DNA of 64,000 nucleotides from Kitasatospora sp. NBC_00374. Its GTDB lineage: Bacteria; Actinomycetota; Actinomycetes; Streptomycetales; Streptomycetaceae. Under the pieces are notes generated by a model that saw nothing but the letters and a program-made list of their open reading frames with translations, was not told the origin of the DNA and did no database searches. The stretch lies in assembly GCF_041434935.1 (NCBI RefSeq), contig NZ_CP107964.1:744001-808000 (forward strand), in the 5' to 3' direction. This document shows positions 49,296 through 57,643 of the stretch, one piece after another; the stretch's first letter is position 1; every line of letters begins with the position of its first letter. A program made the translations under genes and the position numbers.

Positions 49296-49323
49296 GGGCC
49301 GGGTGCGCGGCGGCACCCGGCCC
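49296..49323 (-). terminator. hairpin between DUF4132 and MoxR genes (attenuator or partial terminator)
   Basis: GGGCCGGGTGC (49296-49306) pairs with GCACCCGGCCC (49313-49323), an 11-bp perfect stem with a 6-base loop, 11 bases after the DUF4132 stop. There is no adjacent T-run. It is the only break in an otherwise tightly overlapping operon. Confidence 0.55.
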
Positions 49324-49333
49324 GGCGGCACGA

Positions 49334-52300
49334 TCAGCGGCGTCGGCCGCGCCGCGTCCTCAGCTCCTGGAAGCGCGGGAGGTCGCCGTCGCCCAGCCGC
49401 GCCCACGCCCTGCGGTAGAGCGCGGCGGCTGGCTCGGTGGGCACCGCCACGCCGAGCAGCACGCTCTGGCCGCTGACCAGGTCGAGCAGCGGGAGCTTCC
49501 AGGTCTCCACGGGCAGGTGCGGGGTCCTGAGCTCCGTCCAGCCGCCCGGCAGGAAGAGCGAGCGGCCCGCCCGGCTGCGGGTGGCCTCGACGACCAGGTC
49601 GGTGGCCGCGAGTTCGGCCCGGGCGGCCTTGATCCGGGCGGGGCGCCAGCCGGTCCACCGCGCGGTGTTGCGGTCGGTCGGGTCGGGCATCGCCAGCAGC
49701 ATCAGGTAGACGGTGGCGGCGTCCGCACCGAGGCCGTGCCGCTCGGCCACGGCCTCGACGAGGTCGGGCACGGACCGGGACGGGTCCTGCGGCCACCAGG
49801 TGCCGTCCTTGCCGCGTTCCCCGGCCACCGGGTCGCCGGGGTCGGCGAGCGCGGCCGCCAGGCGCGGGTCGCGGGCCGCGCCCAGTGCCGTCTCGGCCGG
49901 GAACGGCTGCTGGTCGTCGAGTCGCAGGGCGGGCAGGTACGGGTCCTGCCCGGCGGTGTCGAGCAGCGCGGTGCGGATACCGGGGGCGGGCTGGTCGTCG
50001 TGGGTGGCCATGATGACGGCGCCGTAGCGCTCGTAGCCCTCGCCGACCTCGGTCGGGGCGCCGGCGACCTTGCGGAAGGCCGGCAGGTGGACGTACCGGC
50101 CGAGGTCGAGCATCAGCTCGGGGTTGGCCAGGCGGTCCCGGACGGCGGCCAGGGCGGCCGGCAGTGCGGCTCGCAGCGGATCGCCCGCGGGGAGCCGGTG
50201 GGCGAGCCAGGCGGTCAGGGCGACGGCGCCGACCAGGGTCTTGGCGGTGAAGCCGGTGGCCCCCTGCTCGGCGGGCACGACCCGGTCGCCCTTGACCTTC
50301 CAGGCGAGGTCCCGGGTCAGTTCCGGGGTGCCGGCCGGGTCGAGGACGGCGGCCAGCGAGACGGTCGGCGCCCAGTCCGTGCGCACCGCGCGGACGGCCT
50401 CGGCGAGCAGCGCCTCGGGGACGGCCACGCGCCGGCCGACCTTGGCGTTCCACACCTCGGCGGCGGCCGCCACGTCGGGGCCCTCGGTCCAGAGCCGGTC
50501 CGGCTCGGCGGGCAGGAGCGCCGCGACGACGGCGCGCCGGGTGTCGGCCGCGAGGGCGCGCAGCTCGCCCTTGGCGACGGCGGCGTCCGCGACCTTGACA
50601 CCGAGCAGCTTGCGCAGCTCGGGTGTCAGGAAGCCGCGCTCGTAGGAGTCGGCCTTCGGCAGGCCGGCGACGACGAGGCGGGCCATGGTCTCGGTGACGC
50701 CGGTGAGTCGCGCGAACTCCTCGGCCGCCGCCGGGAACCAGGGGGCGGGTCCGCGGGCGGCGAGAGCGGCGAGCAGGCCGGGCAGCCGGTCGTCGGTCGG
50801 GCCCGCGGGGATCGGCCCGGTGGACCGGAGGGTGTACGGGGCCGGGATCTCGAAGCGGCCGGCCGGGTCGTGGTGGAGGACCGTGCACTCCGCGTCCCCG
50901 TTGTCGGCGACGTCGGCGGCGACGAAGGCGAGGAACGCGCCGTCGCCCTGCGCGAGCAGCGCGTCGACGTGGGCGCTGCGCCGGCTGCCGTCGGTGTCGA
51001 GCAGGTGGCTGCCGTCCAGGTGGACGCGCGACTGCCGCCAGTTCGCGCCGCCGGTGGCGGTGGTCAGGCCGAGCGTGTCGAGTTCCAGGCCGAGGGCGTG
51101 CAGTGCCTCGCGGTCCTGCGGGTCGGTGGTGGCGACGGCGACGCGGAAGGCGAGCGCGGGGGCCAGCGATCCGAGGTCGATCCAGTTCAGCCGTTCGCCG
51201 GGCAGGGCCGGCGCGTCCACGTGCAGGGTGCCCGCGGGGGCCGGTTCGAGCTCGGCCCGGACGGCCCGGGCCAGCGCGCGGGTCTGGCGCAGGATGTCGT
51301 GGGTGTGCTCGGAGCCGTACCAGCCGCGGTGGTAGCCGAGGCCGTTCAGCGCCTCGCGGACCTGCTGGTCGGTCGGGCCGACGGGCTCCTCGTCCGGCTC
51401 CTCGCCGGTGCCGGAGAGCTGCTGTTCGAGCCGCTTCGCGACGGCGTCCAGCGCCAGCTGCTGGGTGGTGGCGAAGCGGACGATGCCGGCGATGCCCGCC
51501 ACCAGCGCGTCGTGGCCGACCTCGGGGAGCACCGTGCGGACGGCGTCGAGCAGCTCCCGGGGCTTCTTGGGGTCGGTGGCGGCGGCCGCCTTGATCAGAG
51601 CGGCCGTGGTGTCCCGGTCGATCCGGCGCAGCGCGCGGGAGCCCTGCGGATCGCGGGGTTGCAGGCAGTGCCAGTAGCGCAGCGGCGGCAGGGCGAGGCT
51701 GCCCTCGGCGAAGGTGCCCGGGGCGTTGTCGGTGCGGGCGGTGGCGGTGACGACGTGGTCCTCGTCGTACAGGCTGATGCTGTAGCTGTCCTGGGCGACG
51801 GCCTGGGGGTGGTCGCAGCCGGGGAAGAGCACCCGTCGTACGGGGGTGTTGGCGTGGGCGGGCACGGTGACGGTGTTCCCGGCGAGGTCCTCGCCGCGCT
51901 TGGTGCCGTCGGGCAGGGTGACGCTGCGCCAGCCGTAGAGGCCGTCGACCGGGGTGTCGGCGGGCGTGGGCCCGGTGGTCGCGGTGGGCCGCAGCCAGCC
52001 GGAGCCGAAGGTGCTGCCGGCGGGGGCGTGCGTCAGGGCGTCCGCGAGGAAGCCGGGCATGGCGGCGCGGCCGGTGGTGCCGGTGGCCGGGTCGTACTCG
52101 TGCCAGGTGTCGCGCGGCTCGGCGTCGGCCCAGACCCAGAAGGACGTGCCGTCGCTGATCACCGCGCGCTCGGCGGGCACGGAGGTGTCGCCGGGGTGCA
52201 CGACGCCGGCGCCGGTGGTCCGGCCGCCGCCGGGCAGCGGCAGGCTGAAGTCGCGCATGTTGCCGAGCCAGTTGACGTCGGTGCCGCGGGTGCGGGTGCC

Positions 52301-54322
52301 CTCGGGCATGGAGAAGATCCGGTCGGCGGCGGTGTGCCAGTAGCCGGCGGCGCGGTGGCTGCGCTGACGCGAGTACCAGTAGACGAGCAGTTCCTCGTCC
52401 ACGTAGTGGAAGCCGGTGCTGCCGGCGGTGTCGTCGGCCGGGATCCGCAGGTCGTGGGTGAGGACGGTGCCCTCGGCGCCGATCACCCGGGCCTGGGTGG
52501 GGCCGGCGACGATCAGGTGCGGCCAGGCGTCCGAGACGATGATGTCGTCGACGTCCTTCGGTGCGACCAGCGCGGCCGCCGCCTCGTCCCAGGCGGGCCA
52601 GCCGAGCTCGTCGAGGACGCCGCCGCGCAGGGTGCGGGCGAGCACCTCGGGGAGGTCGAGGGCGGCCGCGCCGCGCACGTCGTCCTCGGCGAGGGCCAGG
52701 ACCTCGCCGGGCAGCCAGGTGAGCCGGCTGATCGCGTCGGGCAGGCCGGGCAGGCCGGTGGCGCGGGAGGTGCGGGCGACCTCCGCCATCCACTCGGCCA
52801 GCATCGGGCGGCCGCCCGGCGACTCGGCGAGCACCCGCAGCGCCCGGATGCCGTCGTGGCTGCCGCCGATGCGGTGCGCGCCGCTGCGGAAGGCCGGGCG
52901 GAAGCGGTCGTCGGCGGCCAGCGCGAGCAGGTCGCGGCGGGTGTCGTCCGAGGCCCACTGCTCCAGGCGCAGCGCCGTGTTGTCGGCGGGGTCGGCGACC
53001 GGGACGTCGAGGGAGAGCAGCTGGTCGAGCAGGTCGACGTCGGCCTCGGTGACGCGGACGGCCCGGTCGGTGCCGGCCAGTTCGGCGCGCAGCTGCGCGG
53101 CCGTCCGCTCGACGAGGGCGTACAGGGCCGGGATCCGGGTGCGGGCGCCCCAGCGGCCTCCGCGCCAGGCGAGGAAGCGTTCGAGCCAGCCGGCCGCGCC
53201 GTCGGTCGGGCGCTCCTGCGGCGGCAGGCCCGGGTCGCACAGGCCGGGGGTGGCGCCGCACTCCTCCAGGATGTCCAGCCAGAGGCCGGGCAGGTCGCGG
53301 TCGTCGGCGGCGGGCATCAGGTTCAGCAGCGCGCCGCGTATCGCGGGGTCGCGCCGGGCCAGCGATGCCAGGGCCTCGCGGTGCCCCTTCCACCAGCCGA
53401 GGGCAGCGCGCAGGGTGGCCGGCAGGCCGAGCAGGTCGGCCAGGTACTCGCCCTCGGCGGTGTCCGGGTCGGTGCCCGCGGCGCGGGCGAGCCTGCGCAG
53501 GTCCGCGGCCATCTGGGCGGACGGCTGCAGGCCGCCGGCGGTGCGGCGCACGCAGAGCGTGCGGAAGCGGCGGAACGCCTCGTCCGCCGGGACGCGGGCG
53601 GCGAGTTCCTTCGCGTACCCGGACAGCACCTTGACGGGCAGTGCGCCGGCCAGCGCGTACTCCAGGAACACCGCGTCGAGGCGGTCCTCGTCGACCCGCA
53701 GGCCGTGCTGGGCCTCGGCCTTGCGGGCCCGGGTGAACAGCTGCGCGGCGTAGGTGGCGTTCTCCACCGCGAGGAACACCCGGCCGGCCTGCTCGTGGAA
53801 GGTCGGGAGGAAGTGCGGCACGGCCGCGGCCAGGCGGTCGGCGATCTCCAGGTAGGCGTCGAACGCCGCCTTCGGCTTGGACTTGGCCAGGTGGGCGACC
53901 CGGTCGAGCTCCGGCACGATGCCGAGCGCGTGGTGGCCGTCCGCCGGGTGGTGCACCAGCACCCATTCGGGGAAGCCGAGGGCCTGGCGCAGGCCGAGGC
54001 CGACCTCCACGGGGGCGGCGTCGGGCCCGTCGGTGTCCTCGGCGGGCCGCAGGCCGAGGAAGCCCGCGGCGAGGTCCTCGGCCGGGCCCAGCTCGCCGGG
54101 GACCAGCCGTACCACGACCCGGTCGTCCAGCCCGGGGTGACGGTAGCTCCGGGCGGTGAGCGGGACCGCCCGCTCGCCCGCGCCCGTCGTCCCCGGGGGC
54201 AGCACGCCTCCCGCCAGCAGCAGGTCTGCGGCTTGCGCCTCGGTCATCCGCACGTCCGTCACTCCCGCCACCTCGTCACCGTTGTCCTGCGTCGGCGTGC
54301 CCGCCGTCATCGTGTCGCTCAT
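49334..54322 (-). CDS. giant DUF4132 (MolR/YehI-like) protein of the MoxR-vWA system
   Basis: A 1662-residue protein, mainly helical repeats. E. coli YehI (MolR) carries WGR and DUF4132 regions; this protein resembles its long helical part (for example LGYHRGWYGSEHTHDILRQT, VGEGYERYGAVIMATHDDQP and the C-terminal RWTGWRPARIKAARAELAAT). It has no signal peptide or membrane helix. Its size and repeat content suggest a platform on which the MoxR-vWA pair could act. ATG 54322 overlaps the stop of the small DUF4132 gene by four bases (ATGA). The exact domain borders and any nucleic-acid binding need profile searches. Family call good, role unknown. Confidence 0.8.
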   Translation of the reverse strand: MSDTMTAGTPTQDNGDEVAGVTDVRMTEAQAADLLLAGGVLPPGTTGAGERAVPLTARSYRHPGLDDRVVVRLVPGELGPAEDLAAGFLGLRPAEDTDGPDAAPVEVGLGLRQALGFPEWVLVHHPADGHHALGIVPELDRVAHLAKSKPKAAFDAYLEIADRLAAAVPHFLPTFHEQAGRVFLAVENATYAAQLFTRARKAEAQHGLRVDEDRLDAVFLEYALAGALPVKVLSGYAKELAARVPADEAFRRFRTLCVRRTAGGLQPSAQMAADLRRLARAAGTDPDTAEGEYLADLLGLPATLRAALGWWKGHREALASLARRDPAIRGALLNLMPAADDRDLPGLWLDILEECGATPGLCDPGLPPQERPTDGAAGWLERFLAWRGGRWGARTRIPALYALVERTAAQLRAELAGTDRAVRVTEADVDLLDQLLSLDVPVADPADNTALRLEQWASDDTRRDLLALAADDRFRPAFRSGAHRIGGSHDGIRALRVLAESPGGRPMLAEWMAEVARTSRATGLPGLPDAISRLTWLPGEVLALAEDDVRGAAALDLPEVLARTLRGGVLDELGWPAWDEAAAALVAPKDVDDIIVSDAWPHLIVAGPTQARVIGAEGTVLTHDLRIPADDTAGSTGFHYVDEELLVYWYSRQRSHRAAGYWHTAADRIFSMPEGTRTRGTDVNWLGNMRDFSLPLPGGGRTTGAGVVHPGDTSVPAERAVISDGTSFWVWADAEPRDTWHEYDPATGTTGRAAMPGFLADALTHAPAGSTFGSGWLRPTATTGPTPADTPVDGLYGWRSVTLPDGTKRGEDLAGNTVTVPAHANTPVRRVLFPGCDHPQAVAQDSYSISLYDEDHVVTATARTDNAPGTFAEGSLALPPLRYWHCLQPRDPQGSRALRRIDRDTTAALIKAAAATDPKKPRELLDAVRTVLPEVGHDALVAGIAGIVRFATTQQLALDAVAKRLEQQLSGTGEEPDEEPVGPTDQQVREALNGLGYHRGWYGSEHTHDILRQTRALARAVRAELEPAPAGTLHVDAPALPGERLNWIDLGSLAPALAFRVAVATTDPQDREALHALGLELDTLGLTTATGGANWRQSRVHLDGSHLLDTDGSRRSAHVDALLAQGDGAFLAFVAADVADNGDAECTVLHHDPAGRFEIPAPYTLRSTGPIPAGPTDDRLPGLLAALAARGPAPWFPAAAEEFARLTGVTETMARLVVAGLPKADSYERGFLTPELRKLLGVKVADAAVAKGELRALAADTRRAVVAALLPAEPDRLWTEGPDVAAAAEVWNAKVGRRVAVPEALLAEAVRAVRTDWAPTVSLAAVLDPAGTPELTRDLAWKVKGDRVVPAEQGATGFTAKTLVGAVALTAWLAHRLPAGDPLRAALPAALAAVRDRLANPELMLDLGRYVHLPAFRKVAGAPTEVGEGYERYGAVIMATHDDQPAPGIRTALLDTAGQDPYLPALRLDDQQPFPAETALGAARDPRLAAALADPGDPVAGERGKDGTWWPQDPSRSVPDLVEAVAERHGLGADAATVYLMLLAMPDPTDRNTARWTGWRPARIKAARAELAATDLVVEATRSRAGRSLFLPGGWTELRTPHLPVETWKLPLLDLVSGQSVLLGVAVPTEPAAALYRRAWARLGDGDLPRFQELRTRRGRRR

Positions 54323-55185
54323 GCGCTGCGGCCCTCCTCGACCGTGCGGCCGGCGTGCAGGGCTGCGGCCATCCGCATCCCTTCCGACCAGGCGACCGGC
54401 CCGACCTCGGGCAGTGCGAGCGCGCGCCCGTCCAGGTCGCGCCAGACGAGGCTGCCGGTCTCCGAGTCGCCGTCCCAGTACGGCTCGCCGATCCACACCG
54501 CCGCCTCGGTGGTGCGTCCGGCGTCCCGGACCCGGCAGGTGGCGTAGCCGCCGGACACCCGGTAGCCGAGCGCGGAGGCCCGGGCCGCCAGCCGGAACCG
54601 GGAGGGGAAGCTGCCGCCGGCGAAGTCCGACACCTCGTGGGCGGTGGCGGCGAGGCCCTCCGGGCGGTGCCAGGTGGCCCGGTGGATCTGGTCGACCCGC
54701 TGGACGACGCCGAGTTCGGCGGCGAACTCGCGCAGGTCCTCCAGGTCGGGCAGCAGCACGGGGTGGGGCAGGGTCACCGTCGCGGGCGAGATGCGCACCG
54801 TCTCGCCGTCCAGGTTGACCAGCCGGAGCTCACCGGAGGGCGTCGCGTCGCGGAGGAAGCCCACCTCGTCGGGGTCGTCGCCGACGACCGCGAGGTCGCG
54901 CAGGGCCGTCTGCCAGGCCTCGTCCGGCCAGACCCGGGCCACCAGCCCGGTCGGGACGGGCAGCGAGGAGACCATCCAGGCGTCCACCTGGGCCACGCAG
55001 CCGGCCGCATGACGGTCCAGCCATTCGGCGAACCTCCGCAGCCGGTCCACCTCGGGGTGTTCCCGTACCGCCTTCGGCAGCGTCTTCAGCTGCCGTCCGG
55101 CCGATCGCCCGGCCGTCGACCGTGCCGTCACCCGGCCCTCCACCAAGGAGACTTCGTACCCCTCGCCCGCAGCCAGCCAGCCCAT
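54319..55185 (-). CDS. short DUF4132-domain protein, first gene of MoxR-vWA operon
   Basis: A 288-residue protein that matches the C-terminal DUF4132 part of MolR proteins: LPDLEDLREFAAELGVVQRV, DQIHRATWHRPEGLAATAHE, and GYATCRVRDAGRTTEAAVWI. It starts MGWLAAGEGYEVSLVEGRVT. In E. coli this region is one end of YehI; here it is a separate gene upstream of the giant protein, so the MolR-type protein is split in two. AGGTGGGG before ATG 55185 is the ribosome site. A 12-bp tandem repeat (ACGGCAAGAGC, two copies on the minus strand, 55201-55223) lies directly upstream. Confidence 0.8.
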   Translation of the reverse strand: MGWLAAGEGYEVSLVEGRVTARSTAGRSAGRQLKTLPKAVREHPEVDRLRRFAEWLDRHAAGCVAQVDAWMVSSLPVPTGLVARVWPDEAWQTALRDLAVVGDDPDEVGFLRDATPSGELRLVNLDGETVRISPATVTLPHPVLLPDLEDLREFAAELGVVQRVDQIHRATWHRPEGLAATAHEVSDFAGGSFPSRFRLAARASALGYRVSGGYATCRVRDAGRTTEAAVWIGEPYWDGDSETGSLVWRDLDGRALALPEVGPVAWSEGMRMAAALHAGRTVEEGRSA

Positions 55186-55200
55186 CGGTCCCCACCTCTT

Positions 55201-55223
55201 GCTCTTGCCGTCGCTCTTGCCGT
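55201..55223. repeat. two-copy tandem repeat in the leader of the MoxR-vWA operon
   Basis: GCTCTTGCCGT at 55201-55211 and 55213-55223, one base apart, just upstream of the ribosome site of the first operon gene. Possibly an operator or an RNA-level element; nothing further is supported. Confidence 0.4.
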
Positions 55224-55465
55224 GATCAGGAATGTCCGCACGCCGGAGGGGAGTCGAGACACCCTCGCCGCGATGTGATCGGAACGCTAGCGGCAGCCTC
55301 GGACAACTCGTCCCCCAGGGGCCGATTCCACCGCAGGGCCACCGATAAGGGGCAGGCCCGCGGCGGCCCGGCCGTGTGCGGACGACCACGACCGGCCCCC
55401 GGACCGTGTCCGCGACGCCCGGCGGCGGTTATCAGGCCGGCATGTCCCCGTCTCCGGAGGCCCCG

Positions 55466-55654
55466 ATGCGCATTCTGGTCCGAACCACCGTCACCGCGGC
55501 CCTGCTCGCCGCCGCCCTCGCCGCGACGTCCGCGGCCGCCACCCCGGCTTACCGGGAACACACCGCCATCCCGGTCGGAGCCGTCACCGACCTCGGGGAC
55601 CTCACCACGCTCGCCCGGCTCGGGTACGACTTCGCCGGGCTGCTCGGCGGCTGA
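55466..55654 (+). CDS. small secreted peptide, unknown
   Basis: A 62-residue preprotein: signal peptide MRILVRTTVTAALLAAALAA with cleavage near TSAAA-TP, leaving about 36 residues (TPAYREHTAIPVGAVTDLGD, LTTLARLGYDFAGLLGG) without cysteines. GGAGG stands five bases before ATG 55466. Codon use is typical. The mature peptide ends with a Gly/Leu-rich tail. It might be a signalling or surface peptide. It diverges from the MoxR-vWA operon and is followed after 219 bases by the M4 peptidase gene. Confidence 0.65.
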   Translation: MRILVRTTVTAALLAAALAATSAAATPAYREHTAIPVGAVTDLGDLTTLARLGYDFAGLLGG

Positions 55655-55873
55655 CGCGGCCGGGCCGCCGAGGGCAGGGGGTCCGGAGCCGCCGCCGGCC
55701 GCGGCGCCGGACCGATCTACCCAGGGCGACGGGGCTTTTCTGCCCCTTGGAAGGGCCGGGTACGAAGAGAAGAATGTCTCGGCAGGGGGAGAGAAGAGAG
55801 GGGCTCGGCAAGACCGGCGCGGGCGCCATCGGGAGCCCGCCGACCCGGTGAGCGTCAATTCTAGGGACCCGTC

Positions 55874-56950
55874 ATGAACCGCTACTGCTCGTTCGTTCCG
55901 CCCCACGTACTCAACCACATCGCCCGCGTGCAGGGCCGGGAGAGCCTGGAACCCACCCCGGCCCAGCGGACCGCCGTGGTGTCCGCCCAGTTCCGCAGGG
56001 CCCGTCGGCTCCAGACCCCGGACGTGCCGGGTACGGCTCAGTTGGTGGCCGCGCCGCGGGTGGTGGCCGCCGCCGGTGTCACCGTTCCGCCTGACGGGAG
56101 CGCCGCCCGTCTGATCTATGACGACGAGAACCAGTGGACGTACAACGTCAGGCTGATCCGGGGCGAAGGGGACCCTGCGGTGGCCGGGCAGAACGCCGAC
56201 CAGGCCTACGACCACCTCGGTGCGGTCCGGGAGTTCTACAAGCAGCAGCTCGGCCGGAACTCGATCGACAACGCGGGCCTGAACCTCGTCGGCAACGTCA
56301 ACTTCGGTGTGGACTTCGCCAACGCGTTCTGGGACCCCGACGCGAAGATCATGGTCTTCGGCAACGGTGACAACATCGTGTTCAAGGACCTCACCTGCGG
56401 CTTCGACGTCTCCGGGCACGAGCTCACCCACGGCGTGACCCAGTTCACCGCGGGCCTCAACTACACGGACGACCAGTCCGGCGCACTCAACGAGTCGTTC
56501 AGCGACATGATCGGCTCGGCCATCGACGCCTGGGCCAACCACCGGGACGCGGAGAGCCACAACTGGCTCATCGGCGACGACGTCATGGCGGACAGCCTCG
56601 CCGGCGAGGCGCTGCGCAACATGGCCGAGCCCGGCTCGGCGTACGACAATCCGACCATGGGGCGGGACCCTCAGCCCCGGGACATGAGCGGGTACTTCGA
56701 ACCCGCCGACCCGCACCTGATGTCCGGCATCCCCAACCGCTGGTTCTACCTGATCTGCAAGGAGATCGGGCTCGACGCGGGTACCCTGATCATGTACCAG
56801 ACCCTGCAGAACCTGTGGCCGACCGCGGTCTTCAGCGACGCGGCCGTGGTGGCCGCTTCGCAGGCCCGGATCCTGGCCGAGGGCAAGCAGGTGCCCGCCG
56901 AGTCGGCCCAGGTGGTCCGTGCGGCCGCCCGCCAGCAGGGCTTCTGGTAG
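55874..56950 (+). CDS. protealysin-like M4 family metallopeptidase
   Basis: A 358-residue thermolysin-family protease. The N-terminus has the short protealysin-type propeptide (CSFVPPHVLNHIA, residues 5-17). The zinc site is HELTH (H182-H186) and E207 in ALNESFSDM; the catalytic histidine is in the ADPHLMSGIPNRWFYLI region. VWDDENQ-like YDDENQWTYNVRLIRGEGDP begins the mature domain. There is no signal peptide, as in protealysins, which leave the cell by unknown routes or act inside other cells. ATG 55874 follows CTAGGGACCCGTC. The emfourin inhibitor gene starts 28 bases after its stop. Confidence 0.94.
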   Translation: MNRYCSFVPPHVLNHIARVQGRESLEPTPAQRTAVVSAQFRRARRLQTPDVPGTAQLVAAPRVVAAAGVTVPPDGSAARLIYDDENQWTYNVRLIRGEGDPAVAGQNADQAYDHLGAVREFYKQQLGRNSIDNAGLNLVGNVNFGVDFANAFWDPDAKIMVFGNGDNIVFKDLTCGFDVSGHELTHGVTQFTAGLNYTDDQSGALNESFSDMIGSAIDAWANHRDAESHNWLIGDDVMADSLAGEALRNMAEPGSAYDNPTMGRDPQPRDMSGYFEPADPHLMSGIPNRWFYLICKEIGLDAGTLIMYQTLQNLWPTAVFSDAAVVAASQARILAEGKQVPAESAQVVRAAARQQGFW

Positions 56951-56977
56951 ATCCGCCGACGCGACGAGGGAGAGACC

Positions 56978-57277
56978 GTGGTGCGTGTGTCACTGGAGCG
57001 CAGTGGAGGCTTCACCGGCCTGCGCACCACCTCCTCACTGGACACCGACGAGCTGCCCGGCCCCCAGGCGGCCGAGGCCCTGCGCGCGCTGGAGGCGCTC
57101 GGCCCGTCCTCGGCGGCGGTCTCCGGCCCGGCCGCCGCGACGCCGCGCCTCCGTCTGACCGTCCACTGGCCGGCCGGGGACCGCACGGTGGAGATGACGG
57201 AGCCGCAGGTCCCCGCCGCCCTGCGGCCGCTGCTCGCCGAACTCGCCAAGCGGCAGGGACCGGCCGGCCCGGCCTGA
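56978..57277 (+). CDS. emfourin-like protein inhibitor of M4 peptidase
   Basis: A 99-residue protein that starts VVRVSLERSGGFTGLRTTSS, the conserved opening of emfourin, the proteinaceous protealysin inhibitor first described in Serratia, and ends with LRLTVHWPAGDRTVEMTEPQ then VPAALRPLLAELAK, also typical. Emfourin genes are adjacent to protealysin-like genes in many bacteria, and the inhibitor blocks the protease tightly. Here the order is peptidase then inhibitor, 28 bases apart, with GAGGGAGAG before GTG 56978. It probably keeps the enzyme silent in the cytoplasm. Confidence 0.88.
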   Translation: MVRVSLERSGGFTGLRTTSSLDTDELPGPQAAEALRALEALGPSSAAVSGPAAATPRLRLTVHWPAGDRTVEMTEPQVPAALRPLLAELAKRQGPAGPA

Positions 57278-57643
57278 GCCCGTCGCACACCGACCGGTCC
57301 GGGCTGCGGCGCGGTCCGGTTCCGGCGTGGATCTGCGGCGGTGGACCTGCGGGAGACCGCCGGGCGGGGTACACCGCTTCACACCGCTCCGACGCGTGCG
57401 ACCGAAGGTCTACCTCGGCCGCGCGCGGTCGTGCCCGAACGGCCCGCCGGCGATCCGCTGCACGTCCGCCTGACCGTCGCAGGGGCCCGACATCTCGCCG
57501 TCCGGGATCCCGGCCGAACTGCCGGCCTCTCGCCCGTCGTCGCCCTGCGCCCCCGGTCACCGCGGAGATCCGCCGAGCCGGACGGCGCTCCCGGACGACC
57601 CGCAGCGGATGCGGCCCTCGACCGGCCGTGTGATAACAGGACC
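57278..57643. other. 366-bp region between emfourin and CYTH-like genes
   Basis: Frames crossing this stretch have weak codon bias and no start with a ribosome site, so I call no gene. It probably holds the end of the peptidase-inhibitor transcript and the promoter of the CYTH-like gene. No hairpin or dyad stands out. Confidence 0.4.

Noticed and set aside
48030-53966. A 1978-residue frame joining the MoxR ATPase to sequence inside the giant DUF4132 gene
   Set aside because: Only the last 393 residues are protein-like; the rest is an out-of-frame shadow. The ATPase has a clear start at 49211 with GGAGG.
49226-54547. Plus-strand frame of 1773 residues opposite the giant gene
   Set aside because: Antisense shadow produced by GC-rich codons; Gly/Arg/Val-rich with no domain.
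55731-55746. GGGGC-TTTTCT-GCCCC hairpin upstream of the M4 peptidase gene
   Set aside because: Only five base pairs; too weak to call a terminator for the small secreted peptide.
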